The notes under the pieces are model-generated. The model was not told the DNA's origin, did no database searches, and worked only from the letters and a program-made list of their open reading frames with translations. DNA of 64,000 nt from Artocarpus heterophyllus (Eukaryota; Streptophyta; Magnoliopsida; Rosales; Moraceae): the NCBI GenBank assembly GCA_025403435.1, contig CM046340.1, positions 26,477,710 through 26,541,709 on the forward strand. Direction: 5' to 3'. The position numbers and the translations under genes are program-made. How positions within the stretch are numbered: the stretch's first letter is position 1; every line of letters starts with the position of its first letter. Below, one piece after another: positions 10,206 through 22,754 of this stretch.

Positions 10206-10596
10206 AGGAGTAAGTCACATAAATTATTTAGATCAATTGAGAGATTAAGAGTAATACTCTGCTGGTGAGAATTTGGAAACTCCCTAAGAGCTCTTGTTCA
10301 TAAATCACGAACACTAGCTTTGGGTTCTCTCAATTGGTTGGAAGGAGAGTCACCTAAAGGAAGAGCTGTACGTGTGAGCCCACACTTACTCCGATCGTGG
10401 ATACAGAATAGCAAAAAGACCAGTTGGTTGAGGCTCTTCTAGAACGTTACTTCTCTTTACTGATTGCAGGAGCTTTTTGGCACACAACAGTTAGTAAGAT
10501 CTGGTTAATTTATACATATAGCATGTCAAACTTGTATTTTGAAAAATACTTTGATGCAAAAATTTTAAAATTCCACTGCGTACTATTTTTCCAACA

Positions 10597-11063
10597 CTCG
10601 TTCCTTAGGCTAACTAGTATAGGAGTTACTAACTCAAAGCTCACTAAATGGGTTATGAAGAAAGCTTAAGGGAACTAAACATTGCACTATCCACATTTGT
10701 AAAGTTTGTTTAATTTTTGTTTGTATTTCTGTCTTAAGTTTCTATTCTTGATTGTTTTATAAATAAATTTGAAATGTTGTTGCCTGAAGGAGTGATTTAT
10801 ATCAAAATATCATAAACTTTTATTATTGGGTTTTTATCAAACTTCATAATTATGTATTATTCCTTTTTGCACTAAGTTAGCTTGCATACATTTTGTTAAA
10901 TAGCATAAAATCTGATTTAAATAAGATTTTTGTTTTGTTAGTCTATTTAGTTAGGTTAGTCAAATTATACTTAAATGGTATGCATTTTGTGAATATTCTA
11001 TAAATTATTTCAAAATTTTATTGCTTTAATTGCACGAGACTAGTACTAAGCTAGTTGGGGATG
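10597..11063 (+). other. 3' internal remnant of second Tat-like unit
   Basis: No gene is seen. It ends with CGAGACTAGTACTAAGC and a short G tract before TGATGAG at 11064, matching the arrangement before LTR A at 4380-4409. So LTR B is preceded by element interior as well as followed by a PBS, which fits a recombined or tandem arrangement. Confidence 0.5.
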
Positions 11064-13081
11064 TGATGAGGCTGTAAAAATAAACGTTTTATAAAGATAA
11101 TATCATTTATTTACGCTTTTATTTCTTATTAAATCCTCCAATTAATAGCATTTTTGTGTTAATAAGTGTTTTTGTGTCTTAGTATGAAAATATGTCTAAT
11201 AATATGTTTTTAGTGTGTTTTTATGTTTAATAATATGTTTGGTAATTTTTAGAATTATTTTGGTGTGTTAAATATATGTTTAGCTTGTAAATAATTAAAA
11301 CCGTAAAAATAATATGTGGTAATTCTATTTTGTCTTAAAATGTTTATGAATAAAATTTTAAGTTTGTAAATATGTTTTATAATATTTTTAATAATTTCTA
11401 AAAATATTTTTGAGTCTCAAATAATATGTTTGTTAAGGTTTGTTAATTTTTGAATTTTTTATTTATTTTTAATGAGTTTTATTTGTTTTATTGTAAAATA
11501 AATATTTTTAAAATTATTGTCAATATTTTTTTATAAAATTATTAATTTCAATATATTTCTTAATTTTAGATTTAAAATCTAGAGGAAAAATGCAGTGAAA
11601 CGGCACAAAATGGCAAAAATGGACCTCAAAAGCATAAGAAATCAAAAAGAAATTAAAAAAATAAATGAAATGACATATGGCAAGCCCTAGACTGCACGAT
11701 CAAGCCGTCGAATCAAACTAGGCCATCCACTTTGTGCCACCTATCCCCATTGAGTCAAGCCACCCTCTAGATTGAGTGCAGCAGGTCACACGTGTGTGCG
11801 CTTTAGCTGCCTTCAAATTAGCTTACGAAGACTAATCAAATGGCTAGCCTTCAACTCTAGGGGTCCCAGTGTTCTTTGCCAATCCCAGCCATTTACCGAG
11901 TCTTCAGTCAACAATCTAAGGGCACTCGTGCGTCCGATTAGTATGGGCAAAGCAACAGATTTTAAGCCCAAATCAACATACTCTCTAGCTGTTTCACGCG
12001 GAGAAGAAAGAAAAAATATATCAATCAGCTAAGTTGATTCACTTGGCGATGAAAAAGAAAAGAAATAAATAAATAAAATATAATAAAAAATATTTAAATA
12101 GTAAGAATTTTTACTATATATATCCCTCCTCCTTAGTTCCATCCATGGCCTTTTAGCCAATTCTCCTCTTTCTTAAATTGTTGAGCTTCTAGCTCAACAG
12201 TACCCTTTTTGGAAAGAGATGCTATTAGGATACTCCTCCCACCTTACTTTTAATATTAAAATAATGTCTAAATTAGTATAGAGAGTCTGGTGAGGTAGAA
12301 AGATGATCTTGTATACATAGTATTTTGGTATAGATTTTATGTCTATGTCTACTTTGTAATGCTTATATTTTTATAGAATAAGTTATATTTTCAAGTTTGT
12401 AGTAATTATTGTTAGAGTTGTTATGTTGTTCTTTTTTACATAAATTTAGTCATGCTTTGTTTATGTAATTAATTTTGTTGCATAATTAATATTAACAATA
12501 ATGAAATCAACTTAATTTTATGGAATGTTTTTTACTGTAATATGACTTGTTATGTTGTCGATTTTAGATATTTCATAAAACGAGATTCTGTCAAAATTAA
12601 TGTAAAAATTTATTCCATTTAAATAAAATAATTTTGATTTGTTATTATCGTTTTTATCTTAAAATTATGTTAATTATAATTGTTGTGATAATGGTCATAA
12701 TTTTTATAGTTAGTGCACAAATTTATTAGTGAGAGATGATTATTTTGCTCATTTTTTATAGGAAAACCCTTACTGCATTATAGCTTACTATATTGTTGCT
12801 TTAGGTTGACTTATAGAAATAGTAATTATGCTTGCAATTAACAAAAAATATGTAATAAATCAAATGCTCTAGATAATTTATTTAGAGTTAAAATTTCATA
12901 CAATTACGATATACATAAGAGATTCCCAAAGCTTTACCATTTTAATTTTTTGTTCTAAAATCTATTTTAAACCGAAAATTTTCAATCTTTTAAATTTCCA
13001 CCTCTCATGGATACGACAACCTTTCTATGCTACAAACGTTTGTGTTTAAAGAATTATTTTAGGTGATTTAAAAAAGAAAAA
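11064..13081 (+). mobile_element. LTR B of Tat-like element
   Basis: Starts TGATGAGGCTGTAAAA like LTR A, and its first 800 bases align by eye with LTR A and LTR C (for example the AAAATCTAGAGGAAAAATG block at 11575). The 3' part is more divergent. It ends just before a PBS-like sequence at 13084. Length is about 2.0 kb. Confidence 0.65.
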
Positions 13082-13083
13082 TT

Positions 13084-13101
13084 TGACACCATTACCGAGG
13101 A
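13084..13101 (+). promoter_or_regulatory. Decayed PBS of Tat-like element
   Basis: TGACACCATTACCGAGGA matches the TGGCGCCGTTGCCGGGGA primer site of Tat/Athila elements except for G-to-A changes. This identifies the lineage and marks the end of LTR B. Confidence 0.65.
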
Positions 13102-13289
13102 AAAGGGTTTGTGTCAAAATGTTTTAAATGTATGCCAAAATTTTCAAGTTTGAGACTGTTTTTGTGTGTGTAAAATGGGACTTGTTCTAAAAACCAAGCA
13201 TATTTAAAAAAAAAAACCCCAAAAAAATTTAAAAATTAGAAAAAGAAAAAAATTGTGTACTATGTATAAAACTGTTTTAATTCTTATAT

Positions 13290-13335
13290 AGTATCGGGAT
13301 GGCTGAGTGAAAGAGTTAGTCTTGACACGTATCTT
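13290..13335 (+). repeat. Intercassette motif, copy f
   Basis: GATGGCTGAGTGAAAGAG followed by CTTGACACGTATCTTGAT, homologous to copy c. A further copy (13420 on) is split by the MITE and resumes at 13991 with AGCATTCTTGAGACGTGTC. Confidence 0.5.
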
Positions 13336-13442
13336 GATTTAGTAAGAGAATGTCATCTTTTATATATTTTCATTTGTGCTTATGTTATCCATGTTGTGTG
13401 AATGCATGCATATTTAAGATAGCTAAGTTATGGAGTCTTTAG

Positions 13443-13990
13443 GGGTATTTTTGGTTCATGCATTTTTTGAACTCAATGGACTCAAATTTGGATTCGAATA
13501 TCAAGAATTCTTCGGATACATGCTTGTTTCACCCAAAATCTAAATCATTTGAGTATCAAGAATCCAAGTTTTTAGAATTCTCATTCCCCTTAAACTTTTG
13601 ATACTCGGATATCTTTGCTGCAGTAAAAACTAAAATTCTCTCTCCTATATTTAAGGAAAAAAAATCATAACTTCTTCATTTGATATCCAATTAAGATGAT
13701 TCTTTTTTCACTGTGTTCTTAATGAAGAGAGGAATAAATCAAGATCCATATGGCATATTTTTTAAGAGATCATTAACATTAAGATTTTATTATATTTATT
13801 AATAAATCAAAAACTATCTTTACTACCTTTCCAAACACAAATTTTAATTTTATTCTATACTCAGATTAAAACTTAAATGCACATCCAAACGTCAATTCGA
13901 ATAACAATTCAAATCACTAACTCAAATCCTAATTCAAATCACACTAACTCAAATTAATCACTAATTCGAATCCATTTACCAAACGGACCC
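13443..13990. mobile_element. PIF/Harbinger (Tourist-like) MITE
   Basis: 548 bp. The left end is GGGTATTTTTGGTTCATG and the right end, read in reverse complement, is GGGTCCGTTTGGTAAATG. Both sides carry the three-base duplication TAG (13440-13442 and 13991-13993). Comparison with the homologous stretch of the first Tat unit (3130-3160) shows an uninterrupted version of the target. No coding capacity. The family call rests on TIR sequence and the 3-bp TSD. Confidence 0.75.
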
Positions 13991-14985
13991 TAGCATTCTT
14001 GAGACGTGTCCAAATAATGTTTGTGATGTATTTCATTCTGTTGAGTTTGTTAGCATCTGTATCTGATAAAAAAAACTAAAAATTAAAAATCTTAAAAAAA
14101 TTTTTGAAAAACCTAATAAAAATGTTTTGTAAATATTTGTTTTCTTTGTTTTTGTTTTTGAAGTGCCTCATGTTTGATGAAAAAACATGGTTATATCATG
14201 GCTTCTTATAAGATTCAAAAATTGTTTAAGCTTATGTTAATTTCTTGTGTTAGCCTCATATTTGATTGATTTTTCTCAAATTTTGAGCACTTAATCTTAA
14301 ACTTTAATTTATTATACTAATTTAGAGACTATTTATGTTAATATAAATTTGGTTTATTTTTATAAAATCTTGTAATTTGTTTGAATCCCCTCTCAAGGCA
14401 AAATCCTAGAAAAAGACTAGGTTAAGGACATATTTAGCCCATATTTGGATCATTTGAGCCTTTTAAGCTTTACATGTATACTTTTTATATTCCTAGTTAC
14501 CCCGTTGTGCTTAATGTTCTATTTTCTTTGTCACCCATAAATTTTTATGTTAGCCTTTTTAATAATTTCATATCCTTTCTATTTACCTTTCGCTCGTAAG
14601 GCATATGACCAGTTTAGATCTATTTTTGGTTATGATAATGTTATGGGAGGATGGGAAGGCTTATAAAAACAAGTTTGTTTATTCTGTACATCTATAAATT
14701 TTTTAAAAAATAAAAATAAAAAATTCAAAAAAAAAAAAAATAAAAGTTAAAAAAAGAATAAAAAATGGATGACAAATGAAAGTTTACTTCAAGTTTGGAT
14801 TTGTTACATGGGAAATAATTTGTACATTTTGAACATCCGAAAATAATGAAGTGTCTTATTAGTGAATCAAGCTTCATATTTACCCTTCATCTTACCCTTT
14901 TACCTTAGGCTTTTATTGCAAGCCAAATAAAGTCCTAATGGTACTTAATTTATTATTATTTTACATTAGTGGAGAGAGTAATGAA

Positions 14986-16945
14986 AGAAACATGTTTTTA
15001 TGTTTAATAATATTTTTAGAATTTTTAAGATCATTTTTGTGTGTTTAATACTTAATTAGTTTAAAAATAATAAAAATCATAAAAATAATGTTGTGTGATT
15101 TTATTTTGTCTTAAAATATTTGTAAATAAGTTTGAGCTTATAAATATGTTTTACAATATTTCCAATAATTTTTAAAAATATTCCCAAGTTTTAAATAATA
15201 TATTTGTTAAGATTTGTTAATTTTAGATGTTTTTATTTATTTTTAGTGTGTTTTATATGTTTTATTGTAAAATAAATATTTTTAGTTATTGTAAAAATTA
15301 TTTATGTAAAATAATAAATTTTGATTCAGTTATTTTTAAATTTAAAATCTGGTGAAAAACGGAGCAAAATGGCACAAAAAGGGGCAAAAAGGGACCTCAA
15401 ATGCTCAAGAAATCAAAAAAAAGAAACTAAAAATTAAAAACAAGACACGTGGCAGCTTCTCGTCCATCTGATCAAACCGCTCATGTGATCCTGGTTGTCC
15501 ACACGTCCTGTCACCCCTCCTCGGGCGCACGCTAAATCTGCTGCTTCACGTCCCACATTAGCACGCTTCTGTAGCCCTTTGATCAACATACTATGACTCA
15601 TCTAATGGTCACTTTCAGCTTGCTTGGCCCTAGCTTTCACTAGCTACCAAATCTATCATGGGTTCACACGTCCAACGCTCGGTCTTTGCCTAGTTGGTGC
15701 AGGCGTTCCATCAAATCTTGAAGTAAAATTAGCACACCTTTGAGCAGTTTCACACGTGCCAAAAAAAGAAAAATAGTAAAAAAAGTAAAAAAATAAAAAA
15801 ATATTTGAATATGATATCGACAGCTAAAAATTAATCAAAAATCCCAAAATCTCCCAAATTACAATCCTACTCATATTTAGCCTAAAAATATCTCAATAAA
15901 ATAATAAAAATAATAAAAATAAACAAAAAATATAAAAAATCTTGTAAATAGTAATTTTCTTCTAGTATAAATACCCCCTCCATGGCATGTATTTTTCACT
16001 CCTTTTTGTGAGAAATTTCTTTCCTCTCATAAAAATGTTGTTTTAAGTTTAGTTTTAGTTTTCTTAGTTTCTAGCATTATGTAAAATATTTCTAGTTTAT
16101 GTTGTAAATAGTTATGCTTTGTGAAATTATGTGTGTTTTTACTTTCAATATGTCTTTCTAAATTTTCTTTTTGTTAAAAAGAGAGGGAGGAATTCTAGCA
16201 AAATTAAGGTAAATACGTCTAGTTTTTCAATGTTTTCTAAGTTGTTATAATGTCAAAATCATTTTTAGAAAACTTATTATTTTCATGTTATTTTAGCTAA
16301 CACTCTAGCAAAACTAAGTTTTGTTTTATTGTAGACATAGGTTGGCATAATGCTTACAAACACTTTAATTATTTGTATATAGGTAGTAGCATGGTAAATG
16401 CTTAATTGCAAATTTTGTTAATAAATTTAGTTAGTTAATTTTAAAATCATATATATTTGTTAAAAATGAGTTTTTCATGCATTATAGACATGAATTGACA
16501 CATTAAATGCTTCATAAATGTTGATTTATTGTAGACAAAAGATGGCATAATATATACTTAAACCATTTTAATAAATAATTAAAAAAAACTAAAATATATT
16601 TAAGCTAATTGTCAGAATAGAACCTCTAATCCTCAGCGTATGTTAAAATTGTTGTTTCTTCTAAGTTAATTTGCACTTATTATTAAAGCTCCATTTACCG
16701 TTCTAATTTAAGTCATATTTCTCGTGGTTGATGTTTCAAAAATCACAAAAAAAAAATTTAAAAATAAAAAAGTAAAAAATATATAAATATTGTAAATAAT
16801 TAACTTTAATCCTTAAATTTTCATCTAAAATTAATATAACTAATATATTGGACTTTTGTAGTATCTTTTCCCTGTGGGATTGACCTTGAATTCATCAAGT
16901 TTTATTACTTGGATAACCTTATACTTAAAGTTATATCAGATTTAT
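14986..16945 (+). mobile_element. LTR C of Tat-like element, 5'-truncated
   Basis: Begins in the middle of the LTR: 14990 corresponds to about 11213 of LTR B, and the first 150 bases with TGATGAG are missing. It shares the AAAATCTGGTGAAAAACGG block, ACACGTGGC at 15446, a TATA box (TATAAATA, 15966-15973), and the Tat-type end CCCTGTGGGATTGACC near 16875. The 3' boundary with the gypsy LTR is approximate. Confidence 0.65.
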
Positions 16946-18936
16946 ATTTTTAAACCTGAACAAACATGAACAATGAATGAAAATGCAATCAAACATTTTC
17001 TTTTATCAGTTTCTTTCAACAATTCTCTCTCTTTTTGGGTACCTTTGGAGTGTGATACTTAATTGGTAATGATTGGTTATGGTTTTTGAAACTTGTTCTT
17101 TATAATTGGGCCAACACAATAATAATAGCATGAGTTTTCCATCTTGGTCTTTAGATCTCAGGTATTTGTCGTATTCAGTCTTATTCTTTGTGGCTTTTCT
17201 TATCTTGGTTTTCAACCTCAAAGCATTCACATTTCTTTGTTAGGTCAGCTGATCCTACCTGTATCTCATACTTATCTAACCACCAATTAAGCACCATACA
17301 CCCATTTTAATAAAACCTCATTCTCTTTCTAGATCATATCACATTTTCTAATGTAGATACTATGAATCATGAATGCTCTTCAACAATTTATATCAATGCC
17401 AAAATAACCACATTTCAATCAATACATCTTAAAACATACGTATGATTACAAAGTTCTTGTGATACAGTGAATGGTAATTTCTATTTATCTCAACTCTAAC
17501 TTGTTTTAAAGTGATAAGATCAGTCCTCTTAAGGGATTTGGTTATGCTAAAAAGCCTAATATAATAGAATCATAATTCTCTTAATATCATGAAAAGAAAA
17601 ACCATCACATATGAAGATAGAATAATAATGAATTAAAGTAAGAGTAGCTTTGAACATAACCTAAAATAGTATGAGTATTCTTAATCATTTTGCCCATTTT
17701 CAATCATACAACATGCTTAAATAAATAAATATAAAGTCACATGCTATCATAAACTCATAACAATAAGGTTTCTAACATAAATACTAATTATATTATAGAT
17801 AAACCAAGAATATAGAAGCTTATAATGGTCTCATCACTACTTGATCAAATCAAGTTTCTTTATTTCATTAGCCATATCAAACATTAATATCAATATGGCT
17901 ACAAAAAGATTCATAAAGAGTGTTCATCATTTAAACAATTCATTGGAAAGCCAATAAAGATTCAACATGACCTAATTTTGATTTTAATCATAAGCTTAAC
18001 GTAATTCTTATCATTTATCATTCTTAATCCTAAAAAAAGCAATTTAAAAGATTCCATAAGCAACATAGTTACAATAAATTATAAAATAGTGATCAAATTT
18101 CAATAGAAAAGGAACCTAGTCAACTAACATAATTTAAGCTCAAATTTGTCCTACCTTACTTTCTCCATATGTATAATCATATATAACATACAAGAAATTC
18201 ATTTCATCATAAGAATCATAAATATAGATATTACCTTATAGGGCTTGAAGTTAGGGTTCTATTGGGGGTTAAAACACTTGATTTTCAAGCTTAAAATGGT
18301 GAAAATTTGGCTTGTTTTGTGCAATCCGAATTTTATATAGTCTTTTGTCAATTTTTATGAGCTTAAGGATATGAAAAATGGAGAGAAAGAAGGGGAAAAG
18401 GCTTAGACAAAACTGGGGCTGCTAGAGAGAAAAAGAAGCAAAACTGAAGCTTCTAATGCATTTGACTTAGTCAAAAATCATATTAGTAAAGGGAGGAAGT
18501 TGCTTGGGTAGTTTTGCCAAATAGTTAGCCAATTAAATCAAGTACAAATAAGTGCAAGTCAATTTTCTATAACCTAGTCAACAAACCAATCAAATTGCAT
18601 CATTTTGTATACTTTCAATTCTAATCAAATCTAGCTTTTTCAAATGTATAAATAGGCAAAACAACTAGTTTCGAATGTATTTGAAATAGAAAAACACTTT
18701 CTAATCAATTCGTTACTACTAGCACACCAATTTTTCAAAACTGAGAAACTGAGTTTTTTTACTGCAGTTAGAACTTTAAAAACATGTTAGATCATATGCT
18801 CATGATTTAGTAATATATTCAATAAATGTAAGTACTCATGCTCATAAAAATATGCTTGTAATTCAATAACACGTGTTTGCTAAATGCATAGCTATGCAAA
18901 ATGCTTATTACTAGCTAATTGTGAGTTAATTGGGCA
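16946..18936 (-). mobile_element. Gypsy 3' LTR (minus strand, truncated)
   Basis: Aligns with 40305-42314: both share ACATGAACA.TGAATGAAAATGC at the left and, at the right, GCTAATTGTGAGTTAATTG. On the minus strand the LTR starts TGCCCAATTAAC, directly after a purine-rich PPT (GAGGAGAGGATTGG, complement of 18937-18951). About 450 bases present in the other LTR are missing at its left end. Confidence 0.75.
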
Positions 18937-18951
18937 TTCCAATCCTCTCCT

Positions 18952-20252
18952 CATTATATAATTTTGTCCTCAAAATTAAGCATACCAAATAGTTCTGGAT
19001 ATTTGTTTCTTATCACTTCCTCTCTTTCTCATGTAGCCTTTTCTACTGAATGATTCCTCCACAAAACCTTAACAAGTTGAATCTTTTTGGTCCTCAACTA
19101 CTTTTCTTTTCTATCAAGAATCTGTATTGGTTTCTTCTTATATGCTAAATCGGAAATTATTTCCAATGGCTCATAACTTAAAACATGCGAGGGATTTGAA
19201 ATGTACTTCTTGAGCATGGACACATGGAAGATATCATGTATGCTAGATAATGAGGCTAGTAAGGCCGATCTATATGCTTTATCACCAACCCTTTCAAGGA
19301 TTTCAAATGGGCCAACATACCTTGGGCTTAGCTTTCCTCTTTTTGCCTTCATTGAGCTATCTTCAGAGGTACATGATCCCCAATAATAGACTTTAAATCT
19401 TTTCTTCTTTTATTTGCATAGCTTTTCTGTCTACTCTATAATGTCTTTATTCTATTGCGTATCTTCTCTAGTGCCTTAGCAATTTTCTGTACCATTTTTA
19501 GACCAAGTGATTCCCTTTCTCCAACTTCATCCCAATGAACTGGAGATCTTCCACATAGTGCTTCGTAAGGCGTCATTCCAATCGTCGCTTGTTAATTGTT
19601 GTTGTAAGTAAATTCCACTAGAAAAAGCTTTGTATAGCAACTCCCTTGCAAATCAAGCATACAAGCTCTTAAAATAACTTCCAATGTCTGAATTACCTTT
19701 TTAGACTACCCGTCACTTTGAGGATGAAATGCTAAACTAAATGCAAGCTTTGTTCCCATAGCACTATGTAAACTCTTCCAAAATGTAGATGTGAACTTAT
19801 GATCTATATCAGACACTATTAAAATCGGCACTTTATATAATCTGACTATTTATTTGATATACAATTGAGCATCCTGGTCCATGGACTAGGTGGATTTTAT
19901 CGAAAGAAAATGAGCTAGCTTAATTAACCTATCCATAATCACCCATATGGAATTAAATCCTTGTTTAGTTCTAGCCCATACAAGGACAAAGTCCATTGTA
20001 ATATGTTCCTATTTCTACTCAAGAATCAATAAAAGGTTCAGCAACCGTTGGTCTTTGATGTTCAATCTTAATTTGTTGACATGTTAAAGATTCAGTAACA
20101 AACTTGGCGACATCTTTCTTCATTCCAGGCCAGTAATAATGCTGCTTTACATCTCTATATATTTTTTTGCCACCTAGATGTGTTAAATAAGAGGTTATAT
20201 GGGCTTCTTTTAAGATGTCTTCTTTAATGGCTTTAACAAATGGCACACACAA
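18952..20252 (-). pseudogene. Gypsy integrase and chromodomain (broken)
   Basis: Reading leftwards on the minus strand: the H2C2 zinc-binding module with HLGGKKIYRDVKQHYYWPGM (20019-20252), integrase core remnants including TPYEALCGRSP and WDEVGERESL (about 19500-19610), the C-terminal domain RGKLSPRYVGPFEILERVG and HDIFHVSMLKKY (19098-19352), and then, after a stop, a chromodomain with VKVLWRNHSVEKAT. The chromodomain places it among chromoviruses, probably Tekay/Del; such domains direct insertion to particular chromatin. The core catalytic residues could not be followed with confidence because of frameshifts. Confidence 0.85.
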
Positions 20253-21143
20253 CCTCCTTCTATATTTTATAATCCCATCATCAATAACTGAGAAGTTTGG
20301 TTTTTATCCTGCCTTATTCTTCTTTCTCAACCTAGTCAAATACTTGTCCACCCTTTGACCTCCTTTAATTTTATCTTGTATCACAGGTTGCAAGACCATG
20401 GCTGATAATCTACTTGTGCTTCCTTTTGAAATTATTTCAAGCTGCAGTCTTTACAAGTCCAGTAATATTAGCTTTTGAATGACATGGAAGGATGAGACGG
20501 ATTTTCTACTCAAGGCATCAGCAACTATATTTGCTTTACCAAGATGGTAATTGATTACACAATCAAAGTCCTTCACAAGTTCCAACTATCTATGTTGTTG
20601 CATATTCAATTCTTTCTGGGTGAAAAGGTATTTCAAACTTTTATGGTCAATATAAATCTCACACTTCTTACCATATAGATAATGTCTCTGGATTTTCAAA
20701 GTAAAAACTACAGTAGCAAGTTCTAAATCATGAGGGATAATTCTTTTCATACTCTTATGGTTGCCTTGAGGCATGTGCAATTACCTTTCTATTTTGCATT
20801 AACACACAGCCTAAACCAGTCTTAGATGCATCATAATATACCACAAACCCACCAGTTCCTATCAGAATGGTAAGCACTAGGGCTATGATTAGCCTAGCTT
20901 TAATTCTCAAAACTCCTTTTGCAAGCGCCAGTCCACTAAAATTTTACATTCTTTCTTGTCAACGATGTTGATGGAGTAGCTATTGTAGAGGAACCCTCAA
21001 TAAATCATCGATAATACCCAACTAATCCTAAAAACCTCTTCACTTCTGACACATTTGTTGGTGTTGGCTGATTATTAATAGCTTCCACTTTACCTAAATC
21101 AATAAAAATTCCATTCTTGGACAATATATGTCCTAGGAATGCC
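20253..21143 (-). pseudogene. Gypsy RT end and RNase H (broken)
   Basis: Contains RNase H pieces: [21 protein letters not shown], then [20 protein letters not shown] (20586-20780), and, upstream on the minus strand, the RT connection with a GYYR remnant near 21005. It is interrupted by the solo LTR at 21149 and continues at 22750. Stops are frequent. Confidence 0.8.
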
Positions 21144-21148
21144 ACTTG

Positions 21149-22749
21149 TGTTAGTGATGTGCTCTAGGCTAATTATGTAATGACCATATTTTGACTTCGT
21201 TACATTTGCATTTTGTTAATAAAGAGGCATTTTCATTATTGTTTTTTATTCTAATTCCATGAATAGTTAATTTTGCTTAAGGTCATCAAGTATTTGACTT
21301 GATAGTAAAACTCTTATGTGAAAATTGAATTCTATTCTAAATTATCCATAATCAGTCATTATTATTGGGATATTAATGAATGAAGACTAGTATGAAGTTT
21401 GATTGATGATTATGTTTTACTAATCATGTGTATGAGATACTAAGTCAACTCATAAATACATATTTGAGAAATGATGTATTGGATCGACCCGCTATGAGAA
21501 TACTGCATAGATAATTGTCATAAGTGCTTCTCATCATAATAGTATTATCCTAGTCCTCTGACCTGAAATCACCATTGTTTCCTACATGACAAGTTCTATA
21601 TTTTGACACATTCTAATATTATCTTTAACAGGATGATGGAATGGATTGTTGTTGGATATAGAGTGAATCATGTAAGGAATATGAGTGATTAAGAAGGAAT
21701 TTGTCCCTCATTTATTATGTGAAAGATATCTATGGGCCCCTTGATAAGTTAGACTGAAGAAAAATGTATGGCCATACTGGAATGAATTGATAAGGGTTAT
21801 CAATATTAGTCTACTTAAGATCGAGAAATAATATGATTGAATAGTATAAGATTGACATAAACCATGCCTTATGTTCAATCAAGGTATCTAGTGACAAAAG
21901 GACTTTAATACTTATTGTGGATTAGGTTGTGTCAGATTATTGACATTCGCATAACTAGGGCAATCATAATGTCTTGCTAGAAGCTGCTTATTATTTGTGG
22001 CCAAAAACATAATTTCAAGCCCATTACCAACGTTATGTGAACCTACAAGGTTGCACACTTAGAATAAACCAAAATGAATTTTGGGTTTAGTGTGTCTAGG
22101 TTCAATTAACCTGATAATGTCCCGATTCGATGTACTAGATATGTCTAGGTTCATTGAATCTGACATTATCTAGATTCTCTAAATCATATTCGAATTACTA
22201 ACGTTATCTAGATTATCTAAATCATATTCGAATTACAGGCATTGTCTAGATTCTCTGAATCATATTCGAATTACAGTTTACCCTAATTAAAATCTGACTC
22301 TATCTTGAAGTCAATAGAGATATATATATATATATATCTATTTTAGGGTTTCTAGCCGAATTAAGAAGAAAAAAAGCATTCTATTATTCTAAAAGGCGAG
22401 AACATTAAAAACCCTAAAAATTAGAGAGAGTCATTTAATGCAAGGGAGAGGGTGCTAGCACACCAATTCATTTTGAGAAAGTCTGTTCGTGTGGATACCT
22501 ACAGAGGGCTTTGCTCTAAGTAACAACGTCTGAATCCAATCCCGAATATAAAAAGCTCGAGTTAGGGTGTCATCGGAGTGAACCCGCTCTCTTCCTTCTA
22601 GAAATCTTGCCCCTTTTTGTTATCTTGGTAAGATTCTATGGCTTTCCTATCAATCTAATTGAATTGCATGGATCCTATCAGGGTTTTGTGAGAATTAATT
22701 TTAGTTTTCCGCTGCTTATTTGAATCACAAAATCCAACAAAACCCAACA
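21149..22749 (+). mobile_element. Solo copia-type LTR with ACTTG target duplication
   Basis: 1601 bp, TGTTAGTGATG...CCCAACA, flanked by ACTTG on both sides (21144-21148 and 22750-22754). It splits the gypsy RT gene exactly, and the RT reading resumes after it. The sequence differs from the C1/C2 LTR family. A microsatellite (TA)n sits at 22321-22338 next to a TATA-rich stretch. No PBS or PPT remains, so it arose by LTR-LTR recombination. Orientation + is inferred from likeness to other copia LTR starts (TGTTAG). Confidence 0.88.
22164..22278 (+). repeat. 38-bp tandem repeat, three copies, in the solo LTR
   Basis: TCTAGATT recurs at 22169, 22207 and 22245, each time followed by CATATTCGAATTAC. 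The period is exactly 38 bases with few differences. U3 enhancer-like repeats are common in LTRs; a function here is inference. Confidence 0.8.
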
Positions 22750-22754
22750 ACTTG

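Larger units (their letters stand above)
8569..10596 (+). mobile_element. 3' LTR of copia element C1
   Basis: Begins TGTTAGACATGT right after a purine-rich GTGGGAGAT and ends TTTTTCCAACA, with TG...CA termini; 2028 bp. The same family makes the LTRs at 28327, 36009 and 60049. It holds four copies of the GGCCTGCCGA-type motif at 9990-10080 and a TATA box at 10198. Near 9350-9380 it has the phrase AAGATAAAAATAATCGGGAA common to all copies. The flank after 10596 (CTCGTTCC...) is the interior of the second Tat-like unit. Confidence 0.9.
13102..14985 (+). other. Short non-coding interior of second Tat-like unit
   Basis: Apart from a MITE, these 1.9 kb correspond to 2830-4100 of the first unit and contain no ORF worth naming. 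The PBS is followed almost at once by the tail of the interior (TTTGTGTCAA, then AAAAACCAAGC). The gag-pol region and the cargo of the first unit are therefore absent. This looks like a non-autonomous, large-deletion derivative. Confidence 0.6.

Noticed and set aside
22321..22338. (TA)n microsatellite, and a similar one at 44402-44418
   Set aside because: Simple repeats of ordinary length in LTR or AT-rich DNA; no further meaning seen.
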